Source: Zingiber officinale (lineage: Eukaryota > Streptophyta > Magnoliopsida > Zingiberales > Zingiberaceae). From it: a stretch of 64,000 bases of DNA. The stretch lies in assembly GCF_018446385.1 (NCBI RefSeq), contig NC_055988.1, forward strand, positions 167,138,337 through 167,202,336, given 5' to 3'. Below, one piece after another: positions 46,806-58,513 of the stretch (the first letter of the stretch is position 1; each line of letters starts with the position of its first letter). The position numbers and the translations under genes are program-made. The notes beneath the pieces are model-generated. The model was not told the DNA's origin, searched no databases, and saw only the letters and a list, made by a program, of their open reading frames with translations.

Positions 46806-49703
46806 TCAATCCAAAACCAAGGTAACCACCCAATCTGATAACCCCGCTTCTTCGAAAGTTAAGTTGCTATTGTATTCTAGGTTTTTCGATGCACCGGGAA
46901 TGGCTTGAGTGAAGTGGAAACCGCGGCCGCGGCCTTGTCCATTCTCTAGAAGCGAAGAACAGAAAGGCCACAAAAGCTGCATGGCAGAGGATGGAATTCA
47001 TGTTAGGAAAGGAGTGAGTGAAATTTGATAAACAAACTACTACCTCTATTGGGTCAGTTCGAAGAAAGTTCCTCTGAATAAAACGCCCATCGTCAGGAAG
47101 ACGTATCCGAATTCTACAAACTTCTTTTGTATCCTTCGGTTCTTCCGGGAGAATACGATGTGCCAGCTTTCCACTTGAGAAGACGCCACCATTTTTATCC
47201 CGGTTAGGTTCATTGTCGAGTAGGCATTGCCTCTTAGAAGGATCCTCAGAGTCTCATGTATGAAGCAAACATGAAAATTCAATAGTTGATTTAGGTATGC
47301 ATCGACAACAAAAGAGATGCAAGAATTACGAAAAGCAACCCAATTGTTCGACTTGATGACCGATTTTCTATAGTAAGCAACACGGTCTGAATACCTTGTA
47401 TGTTTGTGAACACAGAATCATATTCTCTTGGACGTTTCTGACAGAGAGACAAATGATTCGCCTTTGAACCTTTCTCTGGAAATGGAAGAGAAACCTAGAA
47501 AAGAAATACTGTCAATGAAAGAAATCTGAGTAAATCAATATAAAGGACTGAAAATAACAACTACCTCTTCAGCCAATTGCATTCAGTGTTAACTACATGG
47601 ATTAGCATTTACGATATTATCGTAATGTCCCTTTAAAGTATACAAAACAAAGCTAATGTAGACGAGATGAGAATATTAAGAGTTTGTGAGTATATTAGAG
47701 GCATAGCTATATCAGTTAAATCAATTATAGTTGAAGGTGAGATAATCAAAGCAAGAAAAAAGAGAACCTCACAGGATTTGTTTAAATGTGAATCAAAAGA
47801 CCCATGTAGAGTTCATTGAAGAGAAAAAATCTATATAGCTAGCCTCAAATAAGCAAGACTCGAAGCTTCTTGTTGTTATAATCCCTCTCGATATAAATAA
47901 ATCAATGATGTTTTGCATACAATATTAGCATGTACTAACAAAAAAAAAGGCCTAAGAAAATTGTTCTAGCGTATGATAAACCTGGCGGATGAAGGGTAAG
48001 AGAAAGGAACAAAAAATAAAATAAAATTGGGTACAAGATGACAAGCATGCTAACTATAAGTCATTCTCATTAGCTATACATGCATTTTCTGAATCCAATC
48101 AATTGTTACTTGCAAATAACTAATTCATGTTTCCTAGATTTTCCCTGAAACCACTAGAAAAATTTAGCGAATGGATCTGAGTAAAATTACTAAGAAAGCA
48201 TGAGAATTCATAGTATGACACCTGTTCAGAGGTCCCTTGGTAAATCAAGTTGAATGGTAGAGAAGCAAGCTTATCATGGGAGGAACTCACCCTTGGTGGT
48301 GCACTTTCTTTTGATCCCCGCACAGCAGATCGTCTTGATACCGAATCATCATTGCAGGGTGCAACCACTTGACCTGATTGAAGCCTGAAGTAGAATGAAG
48401 GAAAAGGATAAGATTAACAATATTACATACAGCATAGTCTTATCAATACGTTACTGATTGATAGCCGTATTTGATCATAATAATCTAATCTAATTGAACT
48501 TTTGATATTTTTTTGTATATAATTGAATATCTTTACCAAGGCTACAGGTCTTTGTTTAGTTTGTCACGAGAAATATATAATTCTTCAGAATAAGGTTAAA
48601 CTTCTCTTTGTTTGATCTCTAGTTAGAACATGCACAAGTTATATAGTTTCATATTTACTGAATAGTTTTTAACCTAGCTTAGAAACAGACATCCTCACAG
48701 AAAAAACTTAATTTGGCCAGAATCTGGAACTCCATTCAATTATCTTCATTCCACAAAAGTACTAGGCACATTATTTTTTCAATTATCTTGAATATCAACC
48801 ATACATGGTTATGAACGTGGAGATGCATACAATATAGTTACTACTAGATGAACATGTTGGCCAAAATATTTTTCTTCCATTTGTCAGGCTCAATCAAGCT
48901 TCGAACAGAACTAACAGCAAATTGCCAATCTGACAACTTTAAAAGATGAATTTTCCAATCCATTGCAGTTGAAATAAATGCAATAAGTAAACTAATAAGT
49001 TCCAAGTTTCCCTGACTGAAAAATAAGATTGATGAAAGCACACATTCATCTTTTACTCGAGCACTGAAGATGTCACTTGTTCACCAAATTTAAGCCTCAT
49101 TTTGTGCGTTCTAAGTTCTAACCAAATGGTTCAACTTGTGAATGAAAAGACTGTACTTTGATTTTTTTTTTAGTAAATGAAACTGGATATTTTATGAATC
49201 AACCAGAAATCATCTTATACCTAGCCAACGACGAAGGTCGATCTTCATCCACTGGATCATCTCGCACAAAACTTATGTTGCCAATAGAGCTCTCCAGTTC
49301 ACTGCAGGAAGCAAAATTTTCAGGAAAAAAAAAATCCAATATTGAACTAAATCTGATGGGCGGCATCAGTCCAAGCTCACCTGAGATTTCCATTGGCCGG
49401 CGGAGGCATGGAATGCGATGAAACCCCACCGCTGTCTTTGACATAGAAGAATAGTCGAATAGCGTCGTGAAGATTCCATCTTGCTTCCTGTGTGGAGTTC
49501 ACAGATCAAATCGGGAACAAAGCGGGAACGCCGAGAGAGGAATTGACTGATCGAGAACTACACAAGGACAACCAAACTTTTGCACAAAGCCGGCGTACCT
49601 GAAGGAATTGGGTGGCGATGGCGGTCGTCTGGCCGACGACAATCTGGAGGAAGGACGAGACCAGAAGCTGACGCTCCTCCAACGATGGGAGGAGGGGATC
49701 CAT
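46806..49703 (-). CDS. PUX7-like UBA-UBX protein lacking the UAS domain
   Basis: Seven exons on the minus strand (49703-49599, 49487-49381, 49301-49221, 48384-48222, 47494-47395, 47252-47044, 46976-46806) join in phase to 311 residues with no interruption. The N-terminal UBA domain covers about 1-50 (RQLLVSSFLQIVVGQTTAIA, then QFLQEARWNLHDAIRLF). The acidic linker includes KLASLPFNLIYQGTSEQ and QKRPREYDS. A C-terminal UBX domain spans about 228-300 (EVCRIRIRLPDDGRFIQRNF, then LLWPFC and TQAIPGASKNLEYNSNLTF). PUX proteins bind the CDC48/p97 ATPase through UBX and ubiquitin through UBA. PUX7 and UBXN7 relatives carry a thioredoxin-like UAS domain between the FHLMFHGS-like motif and the KKRPR motif. 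Here those motifs sit on adjacent exons 4 and 5 and the intron between (47495-48221) shows no UAS-like exon. The C-terminus (DWVVTLVLD) also differs from the usual NSMISVTW. It could be a functional short form or a decaying paralogue; the open frame favours the former. Confidence 0.82.
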
Positions 49704-50106
49704 TGGTCTTCGGGGAATCTCGGGGAAGCTACAAATTTAGGGTTAGGATTAAGAATGCGAGGAATTAGATTGATCTCCATCTTAATTTTCTCTTCCCCTC
49801 TATTTCTTCCCTTTTCATTCGTATTATTATTATTATTTAAATTTTTAGTTGCATCTGGTATTTAATTTATACCAATCAATTAATTATGTGATGGTCAACT
49901 TGATCTCACACAAATTTCACGCTGATGGGTAAATTAAAAGGACACAAATATTCCTATTTTAAAAATTATTAAAATAATATTTTATCCATAATTTAATATT
50001 TAAAATATTTTTTATTTTTAATGGATTAGATATTTGGAACGGATTATTTTTAAAGATAAATGTATAAATTCAATGAACAATTTATTTAATATTGAAAAAT
50101 CATGAG
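49704..50106. other. Upstream region of the PUX7-like gene
   Basis: Short leader, then AT-rich DNA up to the edge of the inverted-repeat element that begins near 50107. No gene seen. Confidence 0.5.
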
Positions 50107-51742
50107 ATGCTTGGTAAGTGGATTTAGGATGTTGAAACGGAAATGAAATCTATTTTATTATCATTCTTGTTGCTTGGTAGATTAGAATAGGAATCAAAAT
50201 AAGTATTTAATATCCCTGATTTCATAACCCTCCTTTTAAGTTATCACTAAATTTATTCCTCCCTATTCCTTCCTCCCCCTAGGTTATCACTAAACTTATT
50301 CCTCCCTATTCCTTTTCGGACAACCCTAAGCCATCCGAGCCACTTCTCCGCCTGAGCCTCCTCTACACACGAGCCTCTTCTCCGCCCCTCTTCTCCACCC
50401 GCCCAAGCCTCCTCCATTCTCCTCCTCCTTCTCCTCCTCTCGATCATGCCTACTTTCTTCTCCCCCTTCTTCTCGGCGTCTATTTCTCCTCCTCCTTCTT
50501 GCTCGGTGGTCCGAGTTGCTGCCATCTTCTCCCCCTTCCCCTTCTCTTCCTCCTCCCAACCAAAGTTGCTGCCATCAAAGCTTCCTCCTTCCAACTGAAT
50601 TAAGTTGTTGTCATCGAAACTATTTCTCCCCCTTCCTCCTTCTCCTCCCTTTCTTCTCCCCCTTCCCCTTCTCTTCCTCCTTCCTACCGAAGCTTCCTCC
50701 TTCCAATCGAAGTTGCTGCCATCGAAAGAAACTGTAATCTATAAGTAAATCTTTTTATCCTAGTGATTTTGGAATTATGTTTTTTTCTAAGTTGATTTTG
50801 GAATTGTGTTAAATTTGTCATTGATATGTGATGTAGATAAACATGACACGACCATCGTTTAACCATAGAAGAAGTAAATTATTGTGCACTTTGTGAAATA
50901 TGTATGCAATGCTCATGGTTTGTTTGATTATCGTACTTTATCAAATTTCAATACTTGCATATCGTCGAAGTAGGATTCGTCAAATAAAAACTAGAGAGGA
51001 TAAACGGATTGTGTGTGTGTGTGGAATGGATGTTAAGTCTTACAAAAGAGAATGATGAAATAAGTATTAGGGAACTTCGAATAGATAAAAGAACATTAAA
51101 AAAATATGGAATCGCCACATCAGCGGCCCCTCTAGAGACGGTCCTACTATTAGGGGTTTAAAAGTCATAAAAAATGTCACTATTAATGAAATTGTAGTCT
51201 TATTTGTCTACGTGTTGGCATATCATAAAAAAATTGAACGATGAGTCTCCTTTTTAAATGAAGTCGTGGGACAGTTCATCATTTCAATCTATATATTCAA
51301 GTAATTTTACAATTGCACAACATAAGTATTTGATATGAAATAACTTTTATTATTTTGATTACCTTGGTAGATGTTTTGATTATGCAAAACTATTGACAAA
51401 ATTGTTTAATATGTGATGATGATTTATTTTGAATATATTATTATGTTCTATTATGTCTTTTGTACATTGAAAAAATACACACCATATTTTGTTTTTTCAT
51501 AAAAAAGGTCCTGTCCATGAATTTATGATTATTTTTGTATTTTACATATATGGGTAAAATGAAATTTTTTTACTTATTCGCATTCCATAATTTAAGGCAA
51601 ATCAAGCAACAGTAATGGGAATAATATAAATTCTAGTATCTATACCAAGTACCATCAATCCAACATTCGTTCACATTATCATTAACCCCTCAATCAAAAT
51701 CGATTACCATTTTCATTGCTGAATGTATACCAAGCACCTTCT
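50107..51742. mobile_element. Non-autonomous TIR element, about 1.6 kb
   Basis: The left end (ATGCTTGGTAAGTGG, with a second TGCTTGGTAG near 50172) is inverse to the right end (GAATGTATACCAAGCACCTTC, with a second ACCAAGTACC near 51644). The interior has a 45-base near-duplication (TTATCACTAAA(T/C)TTATTCCTCCC) and a strongly pyrimidine-rich core (50250-50730) with repeated GTTGCTGCCATC and CTTCTCCCCCTTCCCCTTC. Frames in the core are composition artefacts. There is no transposase, and the target duplication is not clear. PIF/Harbinger or hAT are both possible. Confidence 0.45.
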
Positions 51743-52239
51743 AAACTTTTAAAATATTTATTCCATTTTAAATTTAAATTCTAATTCTCTTACTACTTGT
51801 GTTTGGAGGAGTTATTATCTGTCATTGACCTCTATGATAGAATCAATCGAGGAGCCCTGAGAGGTAATGATTTATCTTATGACGGATGTCAACGGTTTAA
51901 GTCTACTATCTCCGGCCCACAAAATTAACTGATACTATAATAGTACTTAATTTTTCAATTTGATAGTTAATGTTTTACCATTAAATTCCAATTAGCTATA
52001 AACAAACCAAACATTTTGAAAATTTATTTATATTCATTCAAGCTACCGACCAAACATTTTGAGAATCTATTTATATTCATTTAATCTACTAGATCAATTA
52101 AATAGATACATTTGAATAACTAGTTAAATTAAATGAATATAAATAGATTGTAAACTATTTCTAAATAATATTCAAGAATAAAATTTATCAATCATATTCA
52201 TCAATAAACTTAATTTATACTAGATATCTAGCTTATATC
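51743..52239. other. AT-rich repeat-like DNA
   Basis: It contains near-repeats of CAAACATTTTGA(A/G)AAT(T/C)(T)TATTTATATTCATT (near 52008 and 52053; another relative lies at 52930-52993, just beside the copia insertion). No gene. Confidence 0.45.
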
Positions 52240-52870
52240 AACTAATCCTAAAGATGATCGATCCTATCCTAAGAAAGTTTTCGATTGACTATCAGGATAA
52301 ATTGGGAAGTGTTTGTAATAAATGATCCATCGGCCCAGTGTTCTTAGTAGGGATAATAATAGGTTGGGTTTAAACTCGGTCCTGTATTAAATCCGCCCTA
52401 TTCGGGGTGGGTGTAAACTAGGTCAAACTTGTTACGGGATGAGTTTAAACCCGTTGATCGGGTTTAGAAGTAGATTCTGGACGGGTTACAAATTTCAATG
52501 AACTCACCCCTAATATATATGTATATATAGCAGGTTGGTGGGCCCAACCCGCCCCGAACCCGCCGAGTTTTGAGCGGGTTCGGGGTTGGGCAAGTTGAAA
52601 AAGTAAGCGGGGAGAGTCCAAGTTCTGGTTCATTTTTTCTGGTGGGGCAGGTTCTGGGATTGACCAAACTTGATCTAAATCCGTCTCATTGTCATCCCTA
52701 GTTCTTAGGTCAATTGTCCATTAAAAAAAATTATCTATTAATTCATCCAATGTAAGACATGATCCTTAAATATCTAAAAAATTGAGAAGACATCTTGTCG
52801 TGTCGTTTATCATTGCCTTGAGGACAAACTCATATCAACATTAAAAAATAAGATTATATTATTAAGCTAA
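52240..52870 (+). repeat. Dispersed repeat family, copy A (split by a MITE)
   Basis: The left part (ATCAGGATAAATTGGGAAGTG, then CCATCGGCCCAGTGTTCTTAG) and right part (GTCAATTGTCCATT, then GATCCTTAAATATCTAAAAA, GAGAAGACATCTTGTC, then TTGAGGACAAACTC) match the unsplit copy at 60515-60735 in order. A hAT MITE with its 8-base duplication sits exactly between. The class is unknown; there is no coding content. Confidence 0.65.
52348..52700. mobile_element. hAT-type MITE, 353 bp, with 8-bp target duplication
   Basis: The ends are TAGGGATAATAATAGG and, inverted, TAGGGATGACAATGAG. Flanks are identical GTTCTTAG octamers (52340-52347, 52701-52708). The related repeat copy near 60578 reads CAATGTTCTTAGGTTAAC without the insertion, i.e. 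a paralogous empty site. The interior is GC-richer (GGGTTCGGGGTTGGGCAAG) and non-coding. Confidence 0.9.
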
Positions 52871-52994
52871 TAGTTTGATAAATAAATCGTTCCCAAATCA
52901 AGTTCAAACCAACCATTACATTACGCTTAGCTATAACTCAACCACACATTTTGAGAAGTTTGATTTAGCTTAAAAAGTTTATTTATATTCATTC

Positions 52995-54915
52995 TGTTAG
53001 GATCCTTTGTACGGCTAGAGAGGGGGGGTGTGAATAGCCGCCCCAAATCGCTCGCGTTTCTTCCTACACTTCGTTAGCGCAGCGGAAAAATAAACTAGAA
53101 ACGAAAGGAAGAATATCAAACCTTAGACGCAGCGATGTAACGAGGTTCGGAGATGATACTCCTACTCCTCGGCGTGTCCGTAAGGTGGACGAGCCCTATC
53201 AATCCGTCGGTGGATGAGTCCCCGGAGAACCGGCTAATGTCAAACTCCTTGTGGGTGGAGAAACCTCGCCACAAACGTTTGCAAAAGCAAACAAAGAGTA
53301 CAAGTACAAAGAATAAGCAAGAAATACAGTAAGAATACACAAGCACTCTACCAATCTTGCTTTCTCGTCGACTGGAGTCCGGATGAAGCAGCTTCAAAAA
53401 CCCTAACAGCAGTCGGGGAAGCTCACGCGAAGCTTGCGAGGAAGGAACTCAACAGAGCTCAAGCACCGGAACAGCAGCTCAGAAGAGAAGAGGAAGAAGA
53501 AGGAGTGCAGCAGCAACCCTCCCTGCGAAGAAAACGGCGAAGAAACTGGCCGCTGCGTCGCAGCTAGAACCCCGATCGGTCGTGGACCGATCAGTAACAT
53601 CTGATCGGTCGCACCGATCGTGAAGAAGCCTATGCTTGTTCCCCGATCGGTTCATGGACCGATCAGGCCCTGATCGGTCCCCGCACCGATCGGCGATGTA
53701 ACCTTCAGCGATCGATCGTGGACCGATCAGATAGCCTGGATCGGTCCACGCACCGATCCCACCGGCTCTTCCTTCGCGCGTCGTCTCCGATCGGTCCCGG
53801 CACCGATCAGATGGCCTGATCGATGCGTGGACCGATCACCGCCTTGCCTCGTTCGCTGGCGATTGGTCACCGATCGACAAGAATCAACAGAGCTTTTGTA
53901 TCTCGATCGGTCACCGGACCGATCAGAGCAAACAAGTCCGGATCGGTCCGGTGACCGATCCGAGCTTGGGTTTGGCCCAAACCAAGTCCCAAGACTTCAA
54001 ACCAATATCCGGTCAACCTTGACCTATTGGTACTTCATCCCAGCATCCGGTCACTCCTTGACCTGCTAAAACTCCCGCTAGTGTCCGGTCAATCCTTTGA
54101 CCTACTTGGACTTTCTCAACACCGGATGTCCGATCATCCCCGATCCATCTGGATTTTCCCTTCCCGGGTTCACTTACCGGGACTTTCACCGCTTCACTCA
54201 CCAGATTTCCATCTGCCTAACATCAGTATACACTCTACCACCGGCTTCACTCACCGGGACTTTCACCGCTTCACTCACCGGGACTTTCCTTTCACCTAGC
54301 TTCACTCACTAGGATTTTCACCGCCTCACTCACCGAGATTTCCACACGCCTAGCTTCACTCACTAGGTCTTTCCCTGGCTTCACTCACCAGGGACTTTCT
54401 CAACTGCCGGCTTCACTCACCAGGACTTTCCGACTGCCTGGCTTCACTCACCAGGACTTTCTCCCGTGCCAAACTCCCTGTTTGGACTTTCCCCGTGCCA
54501 AGTCTCCATACTTGGACTTTCCGCGTGCCAAGCTACCTGCTTGGACTTTTCCCCGTGCCAAGTCTCCGTACTTGGACTTTTCCAGTGCCAAGTCTCCATA
54601 CTTGGACTTTTCGCGTGCCAAGCTCCCTGCTTGGACTTTTCCGTTTGCCAAGTCTCCATACTTGGACTTTTCAGGTCAACCAGGTCAACCTTGACCTAGG
54701 GTTGCACCAATAATCTCCCAACCATCTATTCTTGTCTCACATCAAGAATACAACTCTTCCACGAGTGTCAAACATCAACATGCAACTCAACTAGGTCAAT
54801 CTTGACCTAAGGTTGCATCAACAATCTTCCCAAGTCAAACATCAAAATACAACTCGAGTCAAGTCAACTCGAGTCGGGTCAACCAGGTCAACCTTGACCT
54901 AAGGTTGCACCAACA
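52995..54915 (-). repeat. 3' LTR of the copia element
   Basis: It is 1921 bases and shares its outer ~340 bases and its inner ~450 bases with the other LTR almost without difference; the middle is less alike. It carries palindromic GATCGGTC...GACCGATC units at about 53570-53965, a run of CTTCACTCACCAGGACTTTC-type units (54170-54460), and a run of GTGCCAAG(T/C)CTCC...CTTGGACTTT units (54470-54670). Confidence 0.9.
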
Positions 54916-54930
54916 ATCTCCCCCTTTTTG

Positions 54931-56970
54931 ATGTTTGACAAAACTATAATCAAGTTAGGTTAACCCGATAACCTAACTTAGGTTTTCCAACCATCTTCCA
55001 ATGTCCAATGTTCTTTCCTTGAACATTCTCCGGACATTCTCCCCTTAGGTTAACCCGATAACCTAACTTGGGTTCTCCAATAGTTCTCCCCCTTTTTGAC
55101 ACACATCAAAAAGAATTCCAATGTTCTTCCTTGAACATTCCTTGACATTCTTCCCCTAGCTTAGGTTAACCCGATAACCTAACTTGGGTTCTCCAATAAA
55201 CACTCTCCCCTTTTTGACACACATCAAAAAGTAAAAGGAGGATATCAAGGTCAAAAGTTTCTTCCTAATGAAAGTCCCATACCTTTCATTGAAACTCTTA
55301 ATTTCCCCCTTGATACTAAACTCAACAATCAACTTAGTGATAATCTCATATCACTAATCCTCAAAAGTTTTAAGGAGTAAAAACTCCCCCTAAAAGTCAA
55401 CTCCCCCTTGACAATTAGGTAAAAACTCCCCCTTAAAGGTCAACTCCCCCTTGACCATTGCACCAACAATGTCTTTGAGAGTTCCAAACCTTTAGAAATC
55501 CAAAATCACAACTTCCATAACTGAAATTTCAGACAACAGCTGAAATTCAGCAGGTTGGCACGCCCTGATCGGTCCCCGGACCGATCAGAACCCCTCTGGA
55601 TCGGTCCCCAGACCGATCCAGCCTTTCACCAGATCGCAGTGCTACTGGAACTCACTGGATCGGTCTGCAGACCGATCCACAATACTCTGGATCGGTCCGC
55701 AGACCGATCAGAGCTTCCCTGGATCGGTCCCCGGACCGATCCAGCCACTGAAATCAGAATTTCTGATTTCCCCTTCCGGAAATTCAGAAACTCCTAGAAA
55801 ATTCCAGAAAATTCAAAAAATTACGAAACTTTGAGGATACATTCCTCATATCATACACTATCATGGAAAAATAATTTTCTATGAAAATAGTTTCCATTTT
55901 CAAATCTTGATACAAAATTCGAAAACTTTGAAATAGTTCAAAGTTAAGTCAGTTTTGTATCACAATGTTCAATGATGAGTGCTATCACTAGGAAAGCTTC
56001 ATCAAGGTTTTTCAAATCAATTTCAAAATGATTTTAAACCTTTTAATTTTGGGACCACAATCTTAGGGCTATATGCACATGACTTGTACACAAGCTTTCC
56101 CTATGATCCCCCATTTCTTGAATTAGGCTCATCTAGGTACAAGAACTATGTACCTTGATCCTAACTCATGATCCTAATATCTCACACACATCTAAGGTGT
56201 ATCAAATCACATTCAAGTCAATTTGATGTGAGATATGGGTTTAGGTATCTTAGACTAAGGTCTCATGCATTTTCTAAACACAAATTTGATCTTAATATCA
56301 AAATGTGTTTTTCATCCTTAAATCAATTTCATTGATTATTAATGCAAGAGATGATGACATGGCATAAATTAATAACATAAATGAAAACATGTGCCAATGT
56401 CATGATGTCATGGCATAAAGTTTGAAACTAAACTAACACATGACATATAGATAACCTAAGCATTATCATGACATTTCAAATGATAATAAAATAAATATGA
56501 TGTCATGGCATGGCATATGGCAACCAATCATGGCAAGTTAGCACAAATAAAATACCTAAATTCCCTATCTAAGTATCCTTAATCACTTAGCTAACTTAAG
56601 TCCTAATCCTAGATTGCCCAAAGTGCTCCAAGAAAATGTCAAAACCCAAATTGGCATTTCTTGATCTCTTGTTTGATTTATACCATTTAAAATTCTACAA
56701 GAGTAGCACTTCTAATTTAAGGCCCGGGCCTAAGAGAATATCAAAATCCCAATTCGATATTTCTCTAGGTTTTTCCAAATTGTGTCAATTTAAAGTAAGA
56801 TTAATATATTCTTACTTTGGCACAACTTACTCTTCCAAGGAGTGAATGATAAAGATTATTCCATTTCATTTTCAAAGGTTCCCAAAACCTTGAAAATGCT
56901 CCTTGAGTGTCAATTTCCTCAAAGTTGGGTTAACTACCCTTCTAATTGGAGTTGACACTCTCTAACCCAT
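54931..56970. other. Internal non-coding part of the copia element
   Basis: About 2 kb lies between the gag frame and the 3' LTR. It shows no pol-type motifs. Repeats of GTTAACCCGATAACCTAACTT(A/G)GG occur near 54959, 55048 and 55164. A cluster of five GGATCGGTC(C)...GGACCGATCC palindromes lies at 55563-55745, the same motif as in the LTRs. Confidence 0.65.
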
Positions 56971-58512
56971 CTATGGGATAGAGAAGATGCTCCTAGGAAC
57001 CCAATACCTATTAGAGCTCATTGGGTTCACTAAATATTCACTAGGGATAACTTCCCTATCAACCCTCCTAATGACCCTCTTAGGCTTTGAAGCCTTGGTC
57101 ATTTGGGTCTCATCAAGGTCAACTATAGGGGTGACTCCCCTTGTAACCTTGGTAATGGTCTTCCTAGCCCTAGGTTTTGTTCCATAATCGAATGGAACAT
57201 TGTGGTAAGTGGGCTTGACCATTTGGGACTTAGGTTTGTGACCCAAACCTTTCTTGTCCTTGGGCTTTGGTTTTTGACCCTTAAACCCTAGAGATGACTT
57301 CTCCATGTTTTTAAGAGCCTTTTCTAAATTATCAAGTCTTGACCTCAAGACTTGATTTTCCCTCTCTAATACCTCAAGTGTTGATTTATCATTCTTTCTT
57401 GAGGTGTTCCTAGGCATATGTCTAGTTGTCTTGGGGTTTCTACCTAGGTTCTCCTTAGCCTTAGATGAGTTAATCCTAGAGTTGGCCTTCCTAGTATTAT
57501 CCTTATCTAAGTTAACATGCTTAGCATCTAAACACATGTATTGATTCCTAAGGTTAACATGCTTATCATTATTGACTAATGCAATAAAATTACTAGCATG
57601 TATCCTACTAGAATTGCACGAATGAGCCTTAAAAGATACCTTAGGGTTTGCCTTAGCTCCCCCTATCGATGTGCTCGATCTCTTGTCCTTGCGAGGTTTC
57701 CTCCCCTTCGGACATTGGCTCCTATAGTGTCCCCGTTGCTTGCATTGAAAGCACACCACGTGCTTCTTGCCTTTGCGTGTTGGGACTCCTGCTTCCTTGA
57801 CCTTTGGTGCCGGTGGAGTCTTCCTAACTCTCTTTGGACATTTGCTCTTGTAATGTCCACACTCCCTACACTCAAAGCATATTATATGTAACTTATTTGA
57901 AATTGAAATGCTTGAGTTACCTAGGTTTGGGCATGGGTGTGAGCTCTCTTCCTCATCCCTTCCGGAGGTAGATGCCTCTTCTTCTTGCTCCGAACTTGAA
58001 CAAGAGGAACTCTCCTCCTCTTCTTCCTTGGAAGTTGAGTAGCCCTCAACTCCCAATTCGCTCCCTCCATGATGTGAGCTACTTGGCTCACTTAGCTCCT
58101 CTTCATGGCTTGAACTTGAGCTATCCTCATGGAACTTTGCCAAGTTGTTCCACAATTCCTTGGCATCGTTGTATCTACCTATCTTATGCAAGATATCACT
58201 AGGTAATGAAAATTCAAGGATTTTCGTTACCTCGTCGTTGATTGTGGATTGGTGGATTTGCTCTTTCGTCCACTCCTTCTTCTTGATAGGTTTTCCTTCC
58301 TCATCCATCGGTGGGGAAAACCCTTCTTGTACACAAAACCAATTTAACATATTAGTCCTAAGAAAATACATCATCCTTACCTTCCAATATGTGAAGTTGT
58401 CGTGAGACTCGTAGAAGGGTTGAATCGTGACATCTTCTCCATAGAGATCCATCTCTAGCCCGTGCTCCCCCGGGTGTTGATCCGTCGAAGAGCGGCCTCG
58501 CTCTGATACCAC
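56971..58512 (-). CDS. gag: Gag protein of the copia element
   Basis: A 513-residue open frame. The N-terminal part (about 25-125) has the copia capsid-type layout: FYESHDNFTYWKVRMMYFL, then a long helical segment ending NDAKELWNNLAKFHE. A Ser/Glu-rich linker (130-190) follows. Two CCHC zinc knuckles are at about 212-225 and 254-267. The C-terminal part is Lys/Arg/Asn-rich with a coiled-coil stretch (ERENQVLRSRLDNLEKALKN) and ends near a YWVPRS motif common in SIRE gags. Gag assembles virus-like particles around element RNA. The frame looks whole. It starts next to the PBS. Confidence 0.88.
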   Translation of the reverse strand: MVSERGRSSTDQHPGEHGLEMDLYGEDVTIQPFYESHDNFTYWKVRMMYFLRTNMLNWFCVQEGFSPPMDEEGKPIKKKEWTKEQIHQSTINDEVTKILEFSLPSDILHKIGRYNDAKELWNNLAKFHEDSSSSSHEEELSEPSSSHHGGSELGVEGYSTSKEEEEESSSCSSSEQEEEASTSGRDEEESSHPCPNLGNSSISISNKLHIICFECRECGHYKSKCPKRVRKTPPAPKVKEAGVPTRKGKKHVVCFQCKQRGHYRSQCPKGRKPRKDKRSSTSIGGAKANPKVSFKAHSCNSSRIHASNFIALVNNDKHVNLRNQYMCLDAKHVNLDKDNTRKANSRINSSKAKENLGRNPKTTRHMPRNTSRKNDKSTLEVLERENQVLRSRLDNLEKALKNMEKSSLGFKGQKPKPKDKKGLGHKPKSQMVKPTYHNVPFDYGTKPRARKTITKVTRGVTPIVDLDETQMTKASKPKRVIRRVDREVIPSEYLVNPMSSNRYWVPRSIFSIP

Positions 58513-58513
58513 T

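Noticed and set aside
50253-50737. Glu/Arg/Gly-rich and Ser/Pro-rich frames at 50.3-50.7 kb
   Set aside because: Produced by the polypyrimidine core of an inverted-repeat element; no conserved domain.
53570-53965. CRISPR-like look of regularly spaced palindromes
   Set aside because: Plant nuclear LTR; spacers are irregular, repeats are variable, no cas genes.
54444-54713. Repetitive short peptides (e.g. QVSILGLF-type) in three frames, present in both LTRs
   Set aside because: All come from the tandem GTGCCAAG...CTTGG units; identical in both LTRs because the DNA is duplicated, not because of coding.
57598-58405. Plus-strand frames opposite the gag gene
   Set aside because: Antisense shadows of the gag open frame.
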